A DNA stretch of 64,000 bases, taken from NCBI RefSeq assembly GCF_958298935.1, contig NC_084922.1:2730501-2794500 (forward strand), read 5' to 3'. The notes beneath the pieces were generated by a model that saw only the letters and a list, made by a program, of their open reading frames with translations, was not told where the DNA came from and did not search any database. A program made the translations under genes and the position numbers. Source of the DNA: Phragmites australis. Taxonomy: Eukaryota > Streptophyta > Magnoliopsida > Poales > Poaceae. Positions 45,501-64,000 of the stretch are shown piece after piece (within the stretch, counting starts at the first letter, position 1; each line of letters starts with the position of its first letter).

Positions 45501-48500
45501 CAACCTATCTTGCGCCATCTCCCCAGGAGGGGTGTTGCATCTGTCCACCACTATGAGCTGCAAGGTATCAACCGAGATTCCTGGGTAAGGGTTATGAGCT
45601 TTTTCTAATTCAGTTAAGTTAGGAAACTTAACAGGACCCAGAAATAAGGAGTTGGTAAACACGTTATCAACATTGACCACAGATAAGGCAGGCATCTTGG
45701 GGGAGCTAGTGTTGCATTTCTTCCTATTGGAAAGGGGGGAGGTGACATAAATTCTTTTACCTTTGGCTTTGTTCTCCAGCCTTTTGCTCCTCCTAGTTGA
45801 TCCCATCTTTACAGCTGGCGTTGGAAGGTGCAAAGAGTCAATAGCCACCACCTTTAGGGACTTATCCTTCAGAGAGCCCCGTCTGCTGTAGGTCTTTGTG
45901 AGTTTGTGATCACCTTCTGGGCTTTTAGGTCATACTTGCAGTCCTTACCTTGCCCAGAAGGACCTTTGAACCTCCAGTAGCCTCCATCTTATCCTGTGAG
46001 TTCAACGAAGGCCGAGGTTTGATCTCCTTGATGATCACCTTGCTGGAGGACTGAAGCAACTGCGTCTTATGCTGATCAAGAGCCAGGGACTTGTCAAAGT
46101 TACACTGCAGCTGGGAGAAGATGTGTGGCAGAGGTGCTTGGATGTTGAGCCACCAAGAGGAAGCTTGAGCCGCTGGATAGGCCCTTCCAAGAAGGCTCCT
46201 CAAAGCATTGGAGAGTATAGGGCCTATCCATTCAGGCAGGATCTCAGCTTGTCCGGGAACCACCAGCTGAAGATCAGGCTGGCACTGGCGGTATGAAGAA
46301 GCCTCTGAAATCACAATGTTTCCACTGATCCCATTGCTGGACGAAGAAGAGCTGACTAGCAGAGAGTTGGCACCTGACGAGTGAGACTGATCAATATGAA
46401 GGATGTGCTGTGGCTGGTGAGCATGCTGCTGCACTGGAGCTTGAGGCTGTGGAGGCCAGGTGGACCAACCGTGCTGCTGACCCATGTGAAGCGCCTGAGC
46501 CGCCTGCTCTGAGAAGCCAACTATGACTTGTATTTAGCTGAACAGAGGGAGCATTTGATGTGATAGTAGGCAATGCGATGAGTTCTAGTCTTAACATTGA
46601 TATTTTAACTCTGAGTATTATGAAATGGAATTAGTCCAATGAGCTAGTTATGCATTATAATTTATTTGGTTTTAGATCATTGGCTTGCTAAGTTACATAA
46701 GTATAACACCAAATAAACTTCCACTTGTGATAGTCCTTCTGTTTGGACCTTGCTGCATGTGAAGCTACTTTTCATCTAATGCGGATAATTTATTCATATT
46801 ATGGGGAAGCACATATCATAGTAATACAGACCTCGGTAAGGCACAAGTATATGCATCTCCTAGGCCAAGCTAATGCAGACTTTGATAGCCTCAAGTATGA
46901 CCTATATTATTTTGATTTTTGATAATGTCAATTCAGAATTAACTGATGACCAGTAACCTAAGAGGGAAATCAAAGAGTGACAAGCTCTTTTCGCCCCAGA
47001 ACTGTAACAGCAAGGCATTAATAAGGATGATACCGGCCTACTACTTCTCATACTGGATCTGATGAAATAAGTGGTTGCATTGCATTTGGCACATGTCTAA
47101 AATAGTTCTGAGATACTCAGATGATCTGAGGTGAATCAAGGAATGTCAAACTACTTGTTGGATGTCTGTTGTTGTTAGAATGATGGTGTTGAAGGTTTGA
47201 AGCTATGTTCATTAATAAAACTATGGCAATCTTTAGTATCTGCAGAATAGGATTTTGGGTTTTTACAATTCCATTGAATCCGCGGAATAAACTCTATTTT
47301 GTTTTTGTCCAGCTTTCCTTGTTCGGTCACATCATGTTTTTTTGCTAGATTTCTCCTGCGTGCTTCCTTTGGTTTTTCTTTTACCTTTCATGGTTGATTC
47401 AAGAGTTCCAAACATAAAATAGCAGTGGAATGTGCTCAGTGGTTATCGGTTTTATCTGCAGTACATGAGGGAATTTTAAATTTTTGTATTTGTAGTCCTT
47501 TTCTTTCCATGTGATTCTAGTATGCCTTAGCATTATTCTGTCATCCCAGCATGTGATCTTAATTGAATGATTTCATTTTTCTCCTTCAGGTGATTGACAA
47601 GGTTCAGGAAGAAACTTCTAAGAGCCGATCAGGTATGAAATGGTTGACCAATATTTTGAACACATATATATGTTTACATGTTTGCTCTGTTCATTAACCG
47701 TGTAACATTTAAAGTTAGGATAATATGCTATTAGTTGTGAACTTGTGATTGCCCCATTTCATAATATCAGTCAACTTTGACCTTTTGCAGTCTCCAATAG
47801 GCAATTTGACTCCAGTTGTCAATAATAGTATGTGAGTGTAAAGTATAATTTTTTGGAGATATTTTAGATGACAAGTCTAGTGATGTTATTTTCATGTGGC
47901 CTATGCTCATATTGAGTCTATACTGGTTTCTGACTTAATTTTGTTAGAAGTATGAATTTTACTGCTCATTTCATGTATAAGTTGCTGATGTCATATAATA
48001 TATAGATCTCAGGTTCAAAATTAAGCATGGTGAATACATATATCTTTCCAGGACAATATTATGGAATATGGATCAAATTTTGTTTTTAGCAAATCAGCTG
48101 GCGCTGTCTATTTCATACTAAGGATCTCATCCATAAACACATGCTGTCACAGTGCATGTTTGTCACAGTTTGCAGTGTGTTGATGTGGATGGTTGTGATC
48201 ATGTTCCATTCTTTGCTTTCATGAAGGCACATGTACAATAGTTTATTTGTTATTGGTTAGCTATTATTCTATGAGTTGATAAATGTTGCGATATCATGGT
48301 TCTTCCAGAGTGACTAATTCATTGGATAGATGTTGGTAAACAATCCAGATCTGAATTATTCATGCTGTTGTAAATGCAGATAGGAAGCCGCCAGGTGTTG
48401 GCCGTGGAAGAGGAAGAGGAGATATTGGTGCTAAACCTGGAGGCAGAGGCATTGGACGTGGCCAAGATGATGGAGGCAAAGGTGGTGGTGGCCGTGGAAG

Positions 48501-48649
48501 GGGTGGAGTTGGTGGTAAAGGTGGTAACAAAGGTATGTATTTTCTCAACAACTTGACACATCACACATGTTTTCTGTTTCCCCGATTTCAAGTGATACCA
48601 ATCTGCTGCGCACTTCTTATTGGCAGGTGGGGGCCGTGGCCGTGGCTGA
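39597..48649 (+). CDS. LSM4: LSm4: U6 snRNA-associated Sm-like protein, seven coding exons
   Basis: Exons: 39597-39599 (ATG only), 39699-39740, 39845-39943, 40184-40261, 47590-47632, 48380-48532, 48627-48649; all introns are GT-AG and phases join to 146 residues. The protein starts [15 protein letters not shown]; the Sm1 motif ([20 protein letters not shown], then NIHLREV) spans 17-47 and Sm2 ([15 protein letters not shown]) spans 60-74. The C-terminal tail (89-146) is Gly/Arg-rich with RGRGRG and GGRGRG repeats, typical of plant LSm4. LSm4 is a subunit of the LSm1-7 ring (cytoplasmic mRNA decapping) and the LSm2-8 ring (nuclear U6 snRNA). The start codon is the last triplet of exon 1; this is required because the conserved LPLSLL begins right after an acceptor at 39698. 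Intron 4 (7328 bp) holds an antisense L1 element and a 121-bp tandem duplication. The reading frame is intact. Confidence 0.93.
40371..40612 (+). repeat. 121-bp tandem duplication in LSm4 intron 4
   Basis: Two head-to-tail copies start TATTTCCCTCCAGGGATC at 40371 and 40492. They differ at only a few positions, so the duplication is recent. It is intronic, and there is no splice-site change at the exon edges. Confidence 0.9.
41533..43600 (-). pseudogene. L1 ORF2 reverse transcriptase and zf-RVT region, broken
   Basis: The fragment 43600-43154 has [49 protein letters not shown] and [11 protein letters not shown]. The catalytic Tyr-x-Asp-Asp block lies in frame-shifted DNA (about 42740-42780). 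The fragment 42510-41821 has the RT C-terminal part ([43 protein letters not shown]). The fragment 41733-41533 has [16 protein letters not shown] followed by [16 protein letters not shown] (zf-RVT). Several frameshifts separate the pieces, so retrotransposition activity is lost. Confidence 0.85.
44303..44848 (-). pseudogene. L1 ORF2 endonuclease domain
   Basis: This 181-residue frame contains [58 protein letters not shown] and an ending [20 protein letters not shown]. These are the conserved segments of plant L1 APE endonucleases, including the Asn (LNWNVKG) and Glu (LQETK) active-site positions. The usual GDFN segment reads GVLNFYR, a degenerate form that would lose the catalytic Asp. Confidence 0.8.
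45420..46485 (-). pseudogene. L1 ORF1-like region
   Basis: Minus-strand frames 46485-45925 (Gln/His/Ser-rich, starting [15 protein letters not shown]) and 45851-45420 (with [12 protein letters not shown] and a [20 protein letters not shown] segment) lie 5' of the endonuclease. They resemble the ORF1 C-terminal part of grass L1 elements. No zinc-knuckle motif was seen. The frames are separated by a stop, so this is not an intact ORF1. Confidence 0.5.
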
Positions 48650-49441
48650 AACTGATCTTCACATGGGAGGATGCCGTTTTTTAAGGCGTGTAGTTGTGTT
48701 GCATAGATTGCTTAGGACGTGAAAATGGATTGGTTGGTTGGTTGTTTGTGGCAAAAACCAAAATGGTTCGTGGGATCTGAACACTGGGGATGCTGTCTAG
48801 CCTGCTTGTCTCTGCTCATCAAAACAGTTTACTTGATATCTGGAGTATGAGCATTAAGGGTACCAGCCAATATGTTCATTTGCTTAGGGGCATCCAGATT
48901 AAATGACTAGTTGATGTTTCTGAGTATTGAGGTATCTGCGAGTTTGCGAAGTGTATTCAGCGTGCGTTGTTCACATAGTGGATTTAGGAAGTTTAATTCT
49001 TTTTGATGCAGCAACGTTCTAGTGTCAAAGATCAGGTTTGGCTTCTGGAGAAGCTAAAGCTTGATGTTTGTGGCCCGTAGTTGTAGAGTTATATATATAT
49101 ATGCCCCACCTATGCAACACTCTACTTCATAAGCTTGAAGTTGCCACATTAGCTGGCTTAGTCTGGAGTTATACCTGCGTTGTTACGAGTTAGCCACAAA
49201 ATGTGAGCACATTTCTTTTACTATAGTTGTTTTCACGCGTGACATAATTTTCCCTCGAAAAAATAGAGCACGGGATTGCACATGTAAGACGACACATTCT
49301 GGTCTTCTGGGTCCGAACACTTAGTGAACACATGACATAACTAGGGAGGTCAACAAGTCAGCTTAATTAAATCAAGTGAACAGGATCTGAGGGATAATCC
49401 AGGGTAAAATTTAACACAGGAGAGAAGGCACTGCAATTCAG
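48650..49441. other. LSm4 3' UTR and intergenic DNA
   Basis: The stretch directly follows the LSm4 stop codon. It is T-rich with no open frame of note and ends where the copia target-site duplication begins (49442). The 3' UTR and a poly(A) site are expected in the first few hundred bases; no canonical AATAAA was singled out. Confidence 0.5.
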
Positions 49442-50651
49442 AAAATTATTGAGTGGATTGCAATGTAATGGTAGACAAACACAATATATTTAAACTATTG
49501 ATGTTGCATGGATGTGTGTGTGTATATATGCTCAAGAGGTGTTCATTCACCTTCCGGATGTTTATCGATAAATGGACATGAACAACCGTCTTGCAGTTGC
49601 TCGATGTGCAACTGCTCAGTGTTGCCTTGATAACGCTTGATGTGGATCATTTGTTTTCTAACACTTTTTCTTGATCGAGTTCATATACATATAATTTTGG
49701 AAGCTCATCTAAAAATCCTGTGAGAAAAATATGAGGAGAGTAGTAATGATATACTGTTAAAACTCTTTAAAACCTAACAGAAAAATAAGAAGAAAATGAT
49801 ATAACATATATTAATTATTGTCTATTTGTAAGCTTATATGAGAACCTTTTAAAAGGAAAAACTCATAAACGAGTTTAGAGAATAATAGATATATTTTTTA
49901 TACCTTCTTTAAAAACTCAAGTAAGAAAAATAGGAGATATGACATATGTCCTTATATAGATATTGTCTTATTAAAAAAATTTTATGAGAAACTTTGTAAG
50001 TAAAATTCATAGAGGGAAAAGAGTATAATATGATATATGAACAAGTTAAAATTCAAGAGGAGACTCCACATGATACTTGCAAATTTCAAAATCGTCATGT
50101 ACTAATACCATGAACATATTTTTAAAATACGAAAACTGATAAAGACTTAGTGAATAAATCAGTGAGATTATCATATGATTTAGTTTGTAAGATTTCTATC
50201 TCCCTATTATTTTATAATTCATGAGGATAGAACAATTTAGGAGCAATATATTTAGTTATATTGCTCTTTATGTAACATGTTTGCATTTGAGCAATGCATG
50301 CAGAATTATCTTCATAAATAATGGTTAGTGGTTAATGGAACCAATACCATATAATCATTGTATGTGGTTTATCATTCTTCGAAGCTATACGTATTCACGT
50401 GATGCTTTATATAATGCAATTATTTCAAAATGATTTGTGGATGTAGCCACTAGAGTCTATTTTGAAGACTTCGATTAAATGACTATTTCATCGTGTAAGA
50501 ACACGAAGCCTGTCTGTGATCTGGTATTGTGAGGATCTGATAAGTAGCTAGCATTAGTGTATCCAATCATATTCATATTTTGATTTCTTTTAAAGAAAAC
50601 ACCAAGATCTATAGTGGTTTGGAGATATCGAAAGATATTCTTGACTCCCGT

Positions 50652-51596
50652 CTAATGGCGTTTAGTTGGAGCAGCGCTATGCCTAGCTAGTAAGTTCATT
50701 GCAAATGCGATATCAGACCTGGTGCAATTTGCAAGATATATAAGCGCTCCAATGGTACTGAGATATGGAACCTCGGGTCTCAGTATCTCTCCTCCTTCCT
50801 CCCGTGGTCTAAATGGATCTTTCTCCATATCAAGAGAGCAAATAACTATGAGAGTCTTATATGGATATGATTTGTTTATATTGAATTTTTCTAATATTTT
50901 CTGGTATATATGACTTGATGTACTAGAATACCTAAAGAAAGATGCTCGAGTTGTATACCTAAGCATGATTTAATTTTACTCAAATCTTTCGTTTCAGATT
51001 TCGTCTTAAGATAATTGTGTGCTTCATCTATATCTTTTGTATTTCTAATGATATTTAGATCATCAACATATACAGAGATAATGTAAAATCATGTTGAGGA
51101 TTTCTTTATAAAAACACATGGACAATCATTATTGTCAGAGTATCTTTTATGTAGAAGGAACTCTTTTAGTTGATTGTACCACATTCTTTCTGACTACTTT
51201 ACTATATAGTGATTTTTTCAGCTTTACACAATACATGTTACAGTTTACGTTTGGATTCAAAATGTCTAGTCCTTCGAGGACTTTCATATATATGTCCGAA
51301 TCAAGTGACTCATATAGGTATACGGTCACTATATCCCTCAACTGTATAGATAGATAATTTTAAGCTACCAATAAAATTAGATATTAGAACGTGATTTCAT
51401 TCATTACTAGAGAATAAGTCTTATTAAAATTAATATCGGGTCTCTGCGTGGACCCTTGTGTTACAAGCCTCGCTTTATATCTCACCACCTCGTTATTTTT
51501 GTTCTGTTTGTGGACGAAAACCCACTTGTATCTTATAGGGAACATGTTATGAAAAGTAGGTATTATTGATGTGAATACCTCTCTTTTGGAGAGCAA
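50652..51596 (-). pseudogene. Copia reverse transcriptase fragments
   Basis: The fragment 51596-51384 reads PIRYKWVFVHKQNKNNEVVRYKARLVTQG-type sequence (split here: PIRYKWVFVHKQ and VVRYKARLVTQG), the start of the RVT_2 domain. The fragment 51341-51147 has VKLKKSLYSKV-like sequence. The fragment 50966-50652 has VPYLSTIGALIYLANCTRSD and IAFAMNLLARHSAAPTKRH, the conserved stretch before RNase H. Stops separate the pieces, so no intact polyprotein is possible. Confidence 0.8.
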
Positions 51597-52285
51597 GTGT
51601 AATTCTACCTGGATTGCATCCTTCTATTGTGTCCAGTCCGAGCGCTTGCGACACTCTGCCATAGTATTAGGATCTGCATCATTGTAAATGTCATTTACAA
51701 TCTTTGAGTAGAAGTGCTGACAATTATAGTTTTTTGGTCAAATAATTCTTCAGAATCAATATAATTGATAAAAATTTTATCTATCTTTTCTGACTCATCA
51801 TGATTTCCCATTACGATAGAATTGGGGTGTTCCGATGTCTCAACATCAATATTTGTGTGCACACTTAAGCTGGGATATAGATGTTGATTATCCACTAGAT
51901 GCATAGTATCCATAGGCCTTGGGTGTCGTTCAACTTGACATTAGTCTGTATTTACTATTTTAGAGGAGAGATTTCTCTGTTTCCACAGTAGCTTACAAGA
52001 AGCTTTATCCTTTGTGACGTATTTCTCCCTCTTTTATTTTGATTTGGGAGTCGCGTCATTTTGTTTTGGTACCACCACTCTTTCTGGTATATTCCTAGCA
52101 GGAATGTAGAATTTGGTGACACCTTTGTTGTCAGTAATCATGCCTAGCATGTTATTTGCAATATATTGTAAATTTATGATTCTTTAAACTTGGAGTTCAT
52201 ATTCTTGAGTATGTGAATCTAAGGAGGAAATATATGTGGTATTTCAATTGATTTCTTGGTATTATTTCTGGTACTTGAAATCTCC

Positions 52286-52531
52286 TCATAATACCGGAAA
52301 ATGATCCTCATCAAATATACAATCAGCATACCAGGCTGTAAATAGATCCCCTATTAGAGGCTCAAGGTATTTTATGATTGATGGAGAGTTATACCTCACG
52401 TAGATCTCCAATTTTCTGTGTGAGCCCATTGATGTACGCTGTGTTGGTGAGATCGATACGTATATAGCGCAATCGAACTTCCACATATGGAAAATGCTAG
52501 TAGGAAAGTTGTATGACATACAGTTGGTCAC
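52286..52531 (-). pseudogene. Copia integrase C-terminal fragment
   Basis: This 81-residue frame holds FPTSIFHMWKFDCAIYVSIS, RTSMGSHRKLEIYVRYNSPS and IIKYLEPLIGDLFTAWYADC, then FDEDHFPVL. They match the WGCAVYVPI, G-RKLGIYVGY and FDE-FP segments near the end of plant copia integrases. It lies in the expected place upstream (minus strand) of the RT fragments. Confidence 0.75.
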
Positions 52532-52860
52532 AATTAATTAAATCAGTAGCATATAAGACTACATGACTATAACATAAGTTAGTAAGTTACAATTATATAA
52601 TAATAGTCGTTTTGATAATGTGTTGAGAGTGATTGGATTGCAATATAATAGTAGACAAACAAATAGATTCAAACTCATTCTTTATTAATTATTGATATAT
52701 ATCATGCTCAAGAGGTATCAGTTCGAGAGACACTCCTCTTGAATGGATGTCTATCGACAAATAAGCATGGACAACTATCGGGCAGTTGCTCGATGTGCAA
52801 CTGCCCGACGGTTGCTTTGACATAGATCATCTATTTTCTAATAAAAATAACCAGAGCTGC

Positions 52861-61931
<9,071 letters not shown>

Positions 61932-63360
61932 CTGAGACAGAAAAAAAAAGTTAAAAAGTGTGGTTATATGCATTTTCATGTGATAAAAATATGGACATGA
62001 CAATAAAACAATCAATTTTCTTAGAAGATAGACCTAATATATGTTTTTACAACCAGCATATTTTTCAATGTTTCACTACTTTGCATAACTATGCATAACA
62101 TAGATACTTCATAATGATTAATAACTATTAAGTTTGTTTAGATTGACAAATGATAGATGATTACATTGAGGCCCAATGGGCACCGTATACAAAGGTGGAT
62201 GCAGGATACTCTAGACTAGAGATGACTCTTATACCCTTAACATCCCCCCCCCCCCGGTCAAATGAAACATGAATGCAATGATGTTGCATTTGAAGAGTTG
62301 ACACTAAACACTAGACTTTAAAAAATTGATACATTAAAGTCCGATATCGAAGATGTCGTCGATACGTGCAACTCTTGAACAATGTCAATGTGAAAACAAA
62401 CTCCTCCACAATGGGAAACCTGGCGACTGCAGATCCAATCTGTGCGCGATGAGGACGGTGAGGCATGCCGACTGGCACACGATGACAACTCCCTATAGCA
62501 GCAACACCACCAACAGCAATACTGCAAAACACCACCATCAGCAAATCGATCTGTGGCAATGGCGCAATGACGAGGTGACCTGAAGATGAGGGTGCAGGAG
62601 GATGCCCCGGATGCCTCGTCGAGCTTCTTGCCGATGAAGGTGGACTCAATCTTGTCGATTCAGTCAAGGTCGAAGGTGAGACACTGGAAGGCGATAGATA
62701 GCGGGTAGGGGCATACCTCAGAGAGCGACATAGGCGGCATGATGACTCCGTCGGGAGAGCGACGTGTCTGCGGCATCGCAGAAGTGGCCCACGGGCTGTG
62801 TCTCCCAGAACTTGTGGTGACTGGCGGGCGGCCTCCAAGACAAAGACGACGTCGGCGACGGCGTCGGGCGGGCGGCACCACGCAGATCCAGTCCGCCTCC
62901 ACGCAAATCCGGCACGCGGACAACGACGGGTGGGCACACAATGGAAGTGAGAGGATCCTGGTGGCGGACGTATGGGCGGGCGGCTGCGGACGACGCGACG
63001 GCCGGGCGAATGTGTGAAGGACGGCACAGTTAGCTGCAAATCCACCGATGAGGACGACTGACGAGGATGGCGGCTCCGTGCACGAGCAGATCCGCGATAA
63101 ATGGGGACAACGACGAGCGGATCCCTAAGTAATCAATGACATAGACCATGCAGGTGCAACAGTGACAACCGAGCAGGCCTCCGTGACACAATGGCGAACC
63201 GGGACAGGGCAGGACAACGACAGCACTAGAGGTGGCGCGACGACGATGGACAATGGCAAGAGAATCGCGGCATGGGCGACCACGACGGGGTCAGTGATGG
63301 ATGGCCAAATGGGCCACTCTGGCCAGCCCAGCATGGACCAGGCTCGGCACAGTACGGATA
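61932..63360. other. Probable GH1 intron or upstream DNA with unidentified repeat-like sequence
   Basis: No GH1 exon was recognised, although the next upstream exon (expected to encode a LPQALEDEYGGW-type segment) must lie on this side. A C run occurs at about 62246-62257. From 62380 to 63300 the DNA is GC-rich with long chance frames on both strands and no domain. Probably retrotransposon-derived. Confidence 0.35.
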
Positions 63361-63374
63361 CGGCATAGCCTAGC

Positions 63375-63900
63375 TACTGTAACGGGCCGTGACGTGTCGG
63401 CCTGTGTGCCTTCCCTCGGCCCACAGCACGGCCCGTCGGTCACCGTGCTGTGCTGGGCCAGTCCAGACACGATTGCGGCCCGGCGGCACAACCGGACCGG
63501 TGGGCACGACAGGCACAGGTGGCCCAACAGCACACGGGCGGCCTGTCGACATAGCCGGCTCGATAAAATAAAAAATAGCTATAAAATTAAAAAATATATA
63601 GAAAATAGATAAAAAAATTATGATAAAAAATATAAAAATAGCTACAAAATTAAAAATATAGAAAATAAAAAATAGTCAGGCCCATGCGTGCCGGACCGGA
63701 TCATGCCTAACTGGGTCGTGCCCGTGCCAGCCCGACTCAGGCGGGCCGTTCCGTGGCAGCACGCCGTGCTGCGCGCTCGGCCCAGGCACGGCCCGTGACC
63801 TCGTGTCGTGCCAGCCCATCTCGGCTCGGGCCATGCCGTGCCTACAGTGTCTTGTCTCGGACCGGCCCAGTAGGCACGGCCCATTTCGACAAAACAGGCA
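63375..63900. repeat. GC-rich repeat with AT-rich core
   Basis: Two arms are dense in CACGGCCCG, GGCCGTG and CGGCCCA (63380-63550 and 63680-63900). They flank an AT-rich core with a repeated AAAAATAGCTA(T/C)AAAATTAAAAA (63565-63660). The arms are partly complementary and could fold. Such arms are common in grass repeats, but I cannot assign a class. Confidence 0.5.
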
Positions 63901-64000
63901 CAACGAAGAGTGGAGACAGCAATGGCTTAGATGGATTTGGGATCGTGGGTGGGTGGATTAAGTTGAGATCTAACTCTAACCCTAACCAAACTTTAATATC

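Larger units (their letters stand above)
41089..46509 (-). mobile_element. L1-type LINE with perfect 15-bp target-site duplication, antisense in LSm4 intron 4
   Basis: The 5421-bp element has its A-tail at the left (plus-strand T run at 41089-41095). It is flanked by TGAGAAGCCAACTAT at 41074-41088 and 46510-46524. Minus-strand coding order is ORF1-like region (46485-45420), APE-type endonuclease (44848-44303), reverse transcriptase (43600-43154 and 42510-41821) and the zf-RVT region (41733-41533). Stops and frameshifts break ORF2. It may be slightly 5'-truncated. Confidence 0.93.
49447..52843 (-). mobile_element. Decayed copia retrotransposon with LTR pair and perfect TSD
   Basis: LTRs at 49447-49663 and 52621-52843 share long blocks such as TTGCTCGATGTGCAACTGC and GTAGACAAAC. 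The element is flanked by AAAAT on both sides (49442-49446 and 52844-52848). On the minus strand the 5' LTR is the right one, ending CTCTCAACA. A primer-binding-like sequence CATTATCAAAACGAC follows it. Pol fragments on the minus strand are an integrase-side piece (52531-52286), RVT_2 pieces (51596-51384, 51341-51147) and a C-terminal RT piece (50966-50652). The internal region is only about 2.96 kb, so large parts are missing. Confidence 0.88.

Noticed and set aside
62311..63045. 244-residue minus-strand frame near the right end
   Set aside because: Pro/Arg/Ser-rich with competing frames on the other strand and no domain; probably repeat-derived.

Overview
The window looks like nuclear DNA from a grass (Poaceae). 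Three things point there: GC-rich compact coding exons set in AT-rich intergenic DNA, a density of CACTA, hAT, Mutator, Helitron, L1 and copia elements typical of grass genomes, and plant-only gene families (FPF1-like, RALF, a GH1 beta-glucosidase with plant exon structure). No bacterial, organellar or viral gene set is present. All family assignments come from reading motifs; no database search was possible.

Layout. 0-3.6 kb: decayed CACTA (TNP2) element on the minus strand, cut by the window edge. 4.9-5.5 kb: intact single-exon FPF1/RAA1-like gene with a long CT tract in its 5' UTR. 6.8-11.5 kb: second decayed CACTA element, plus strand. 12.5-33.4 kb: a tandemly duplicated RALF peptide cluster. 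An older duplication made two RALF types (A and B) with related 3' flanks. A younger one copied the A-B block. Copy 1 carries RALF-A1 and a truncated RALF-B1; copy 2 carries RALF-A2 and an intact RALF-B2. The younger junction is visible inside RALF-B1 near 21022. Each copy then took its own insertions, and the other copy serves as the empty site. Copy 1 has a hAT element holding a solo LTR, a non-autonomous CACTA element and a foldback repeat. Copy 2 has a TNP2/Ulp1-type CACTA element, a Mutator-like MITE and a Helitron-like element.

33.5-39.3 kb: a copia LTR sitting in a short gene-like fragment, a 217-bp tandem repeat with tRNA-like pol III boxes, and a decayed CACTA element with a Ulp1-like protease remnant. 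39.6-48.65 kb: LSm4, seven coding exons on the plus strand, with a 5.4-kb L1 element antisense in intron 4, flanked by a perfect 15-bp target-site duplication. 49.4-52.8 kb: a decayed copia element with a perfect 5-bp duplication. 52.86-61.93 kb: the 3' part (seven phase-consistent exons) of a GH1 beta-glucosidase gene on the minus strand, with a second copia element and a 5'-truncated L1 in its introns. Its N-terminal exons lie beyond the window or were not recognised. 62-64 kb: repeat-like DNA without a supportable gene.

The genes do not form a pathway. FPF1-like (flowering and root growth), RALF (apoplastic signalling peptides), LSm4 (mRNA decay and splicing) and a beta-glucosidase are neighbours on a chromosome arm heavily shaped by transposons and tandem duplication.
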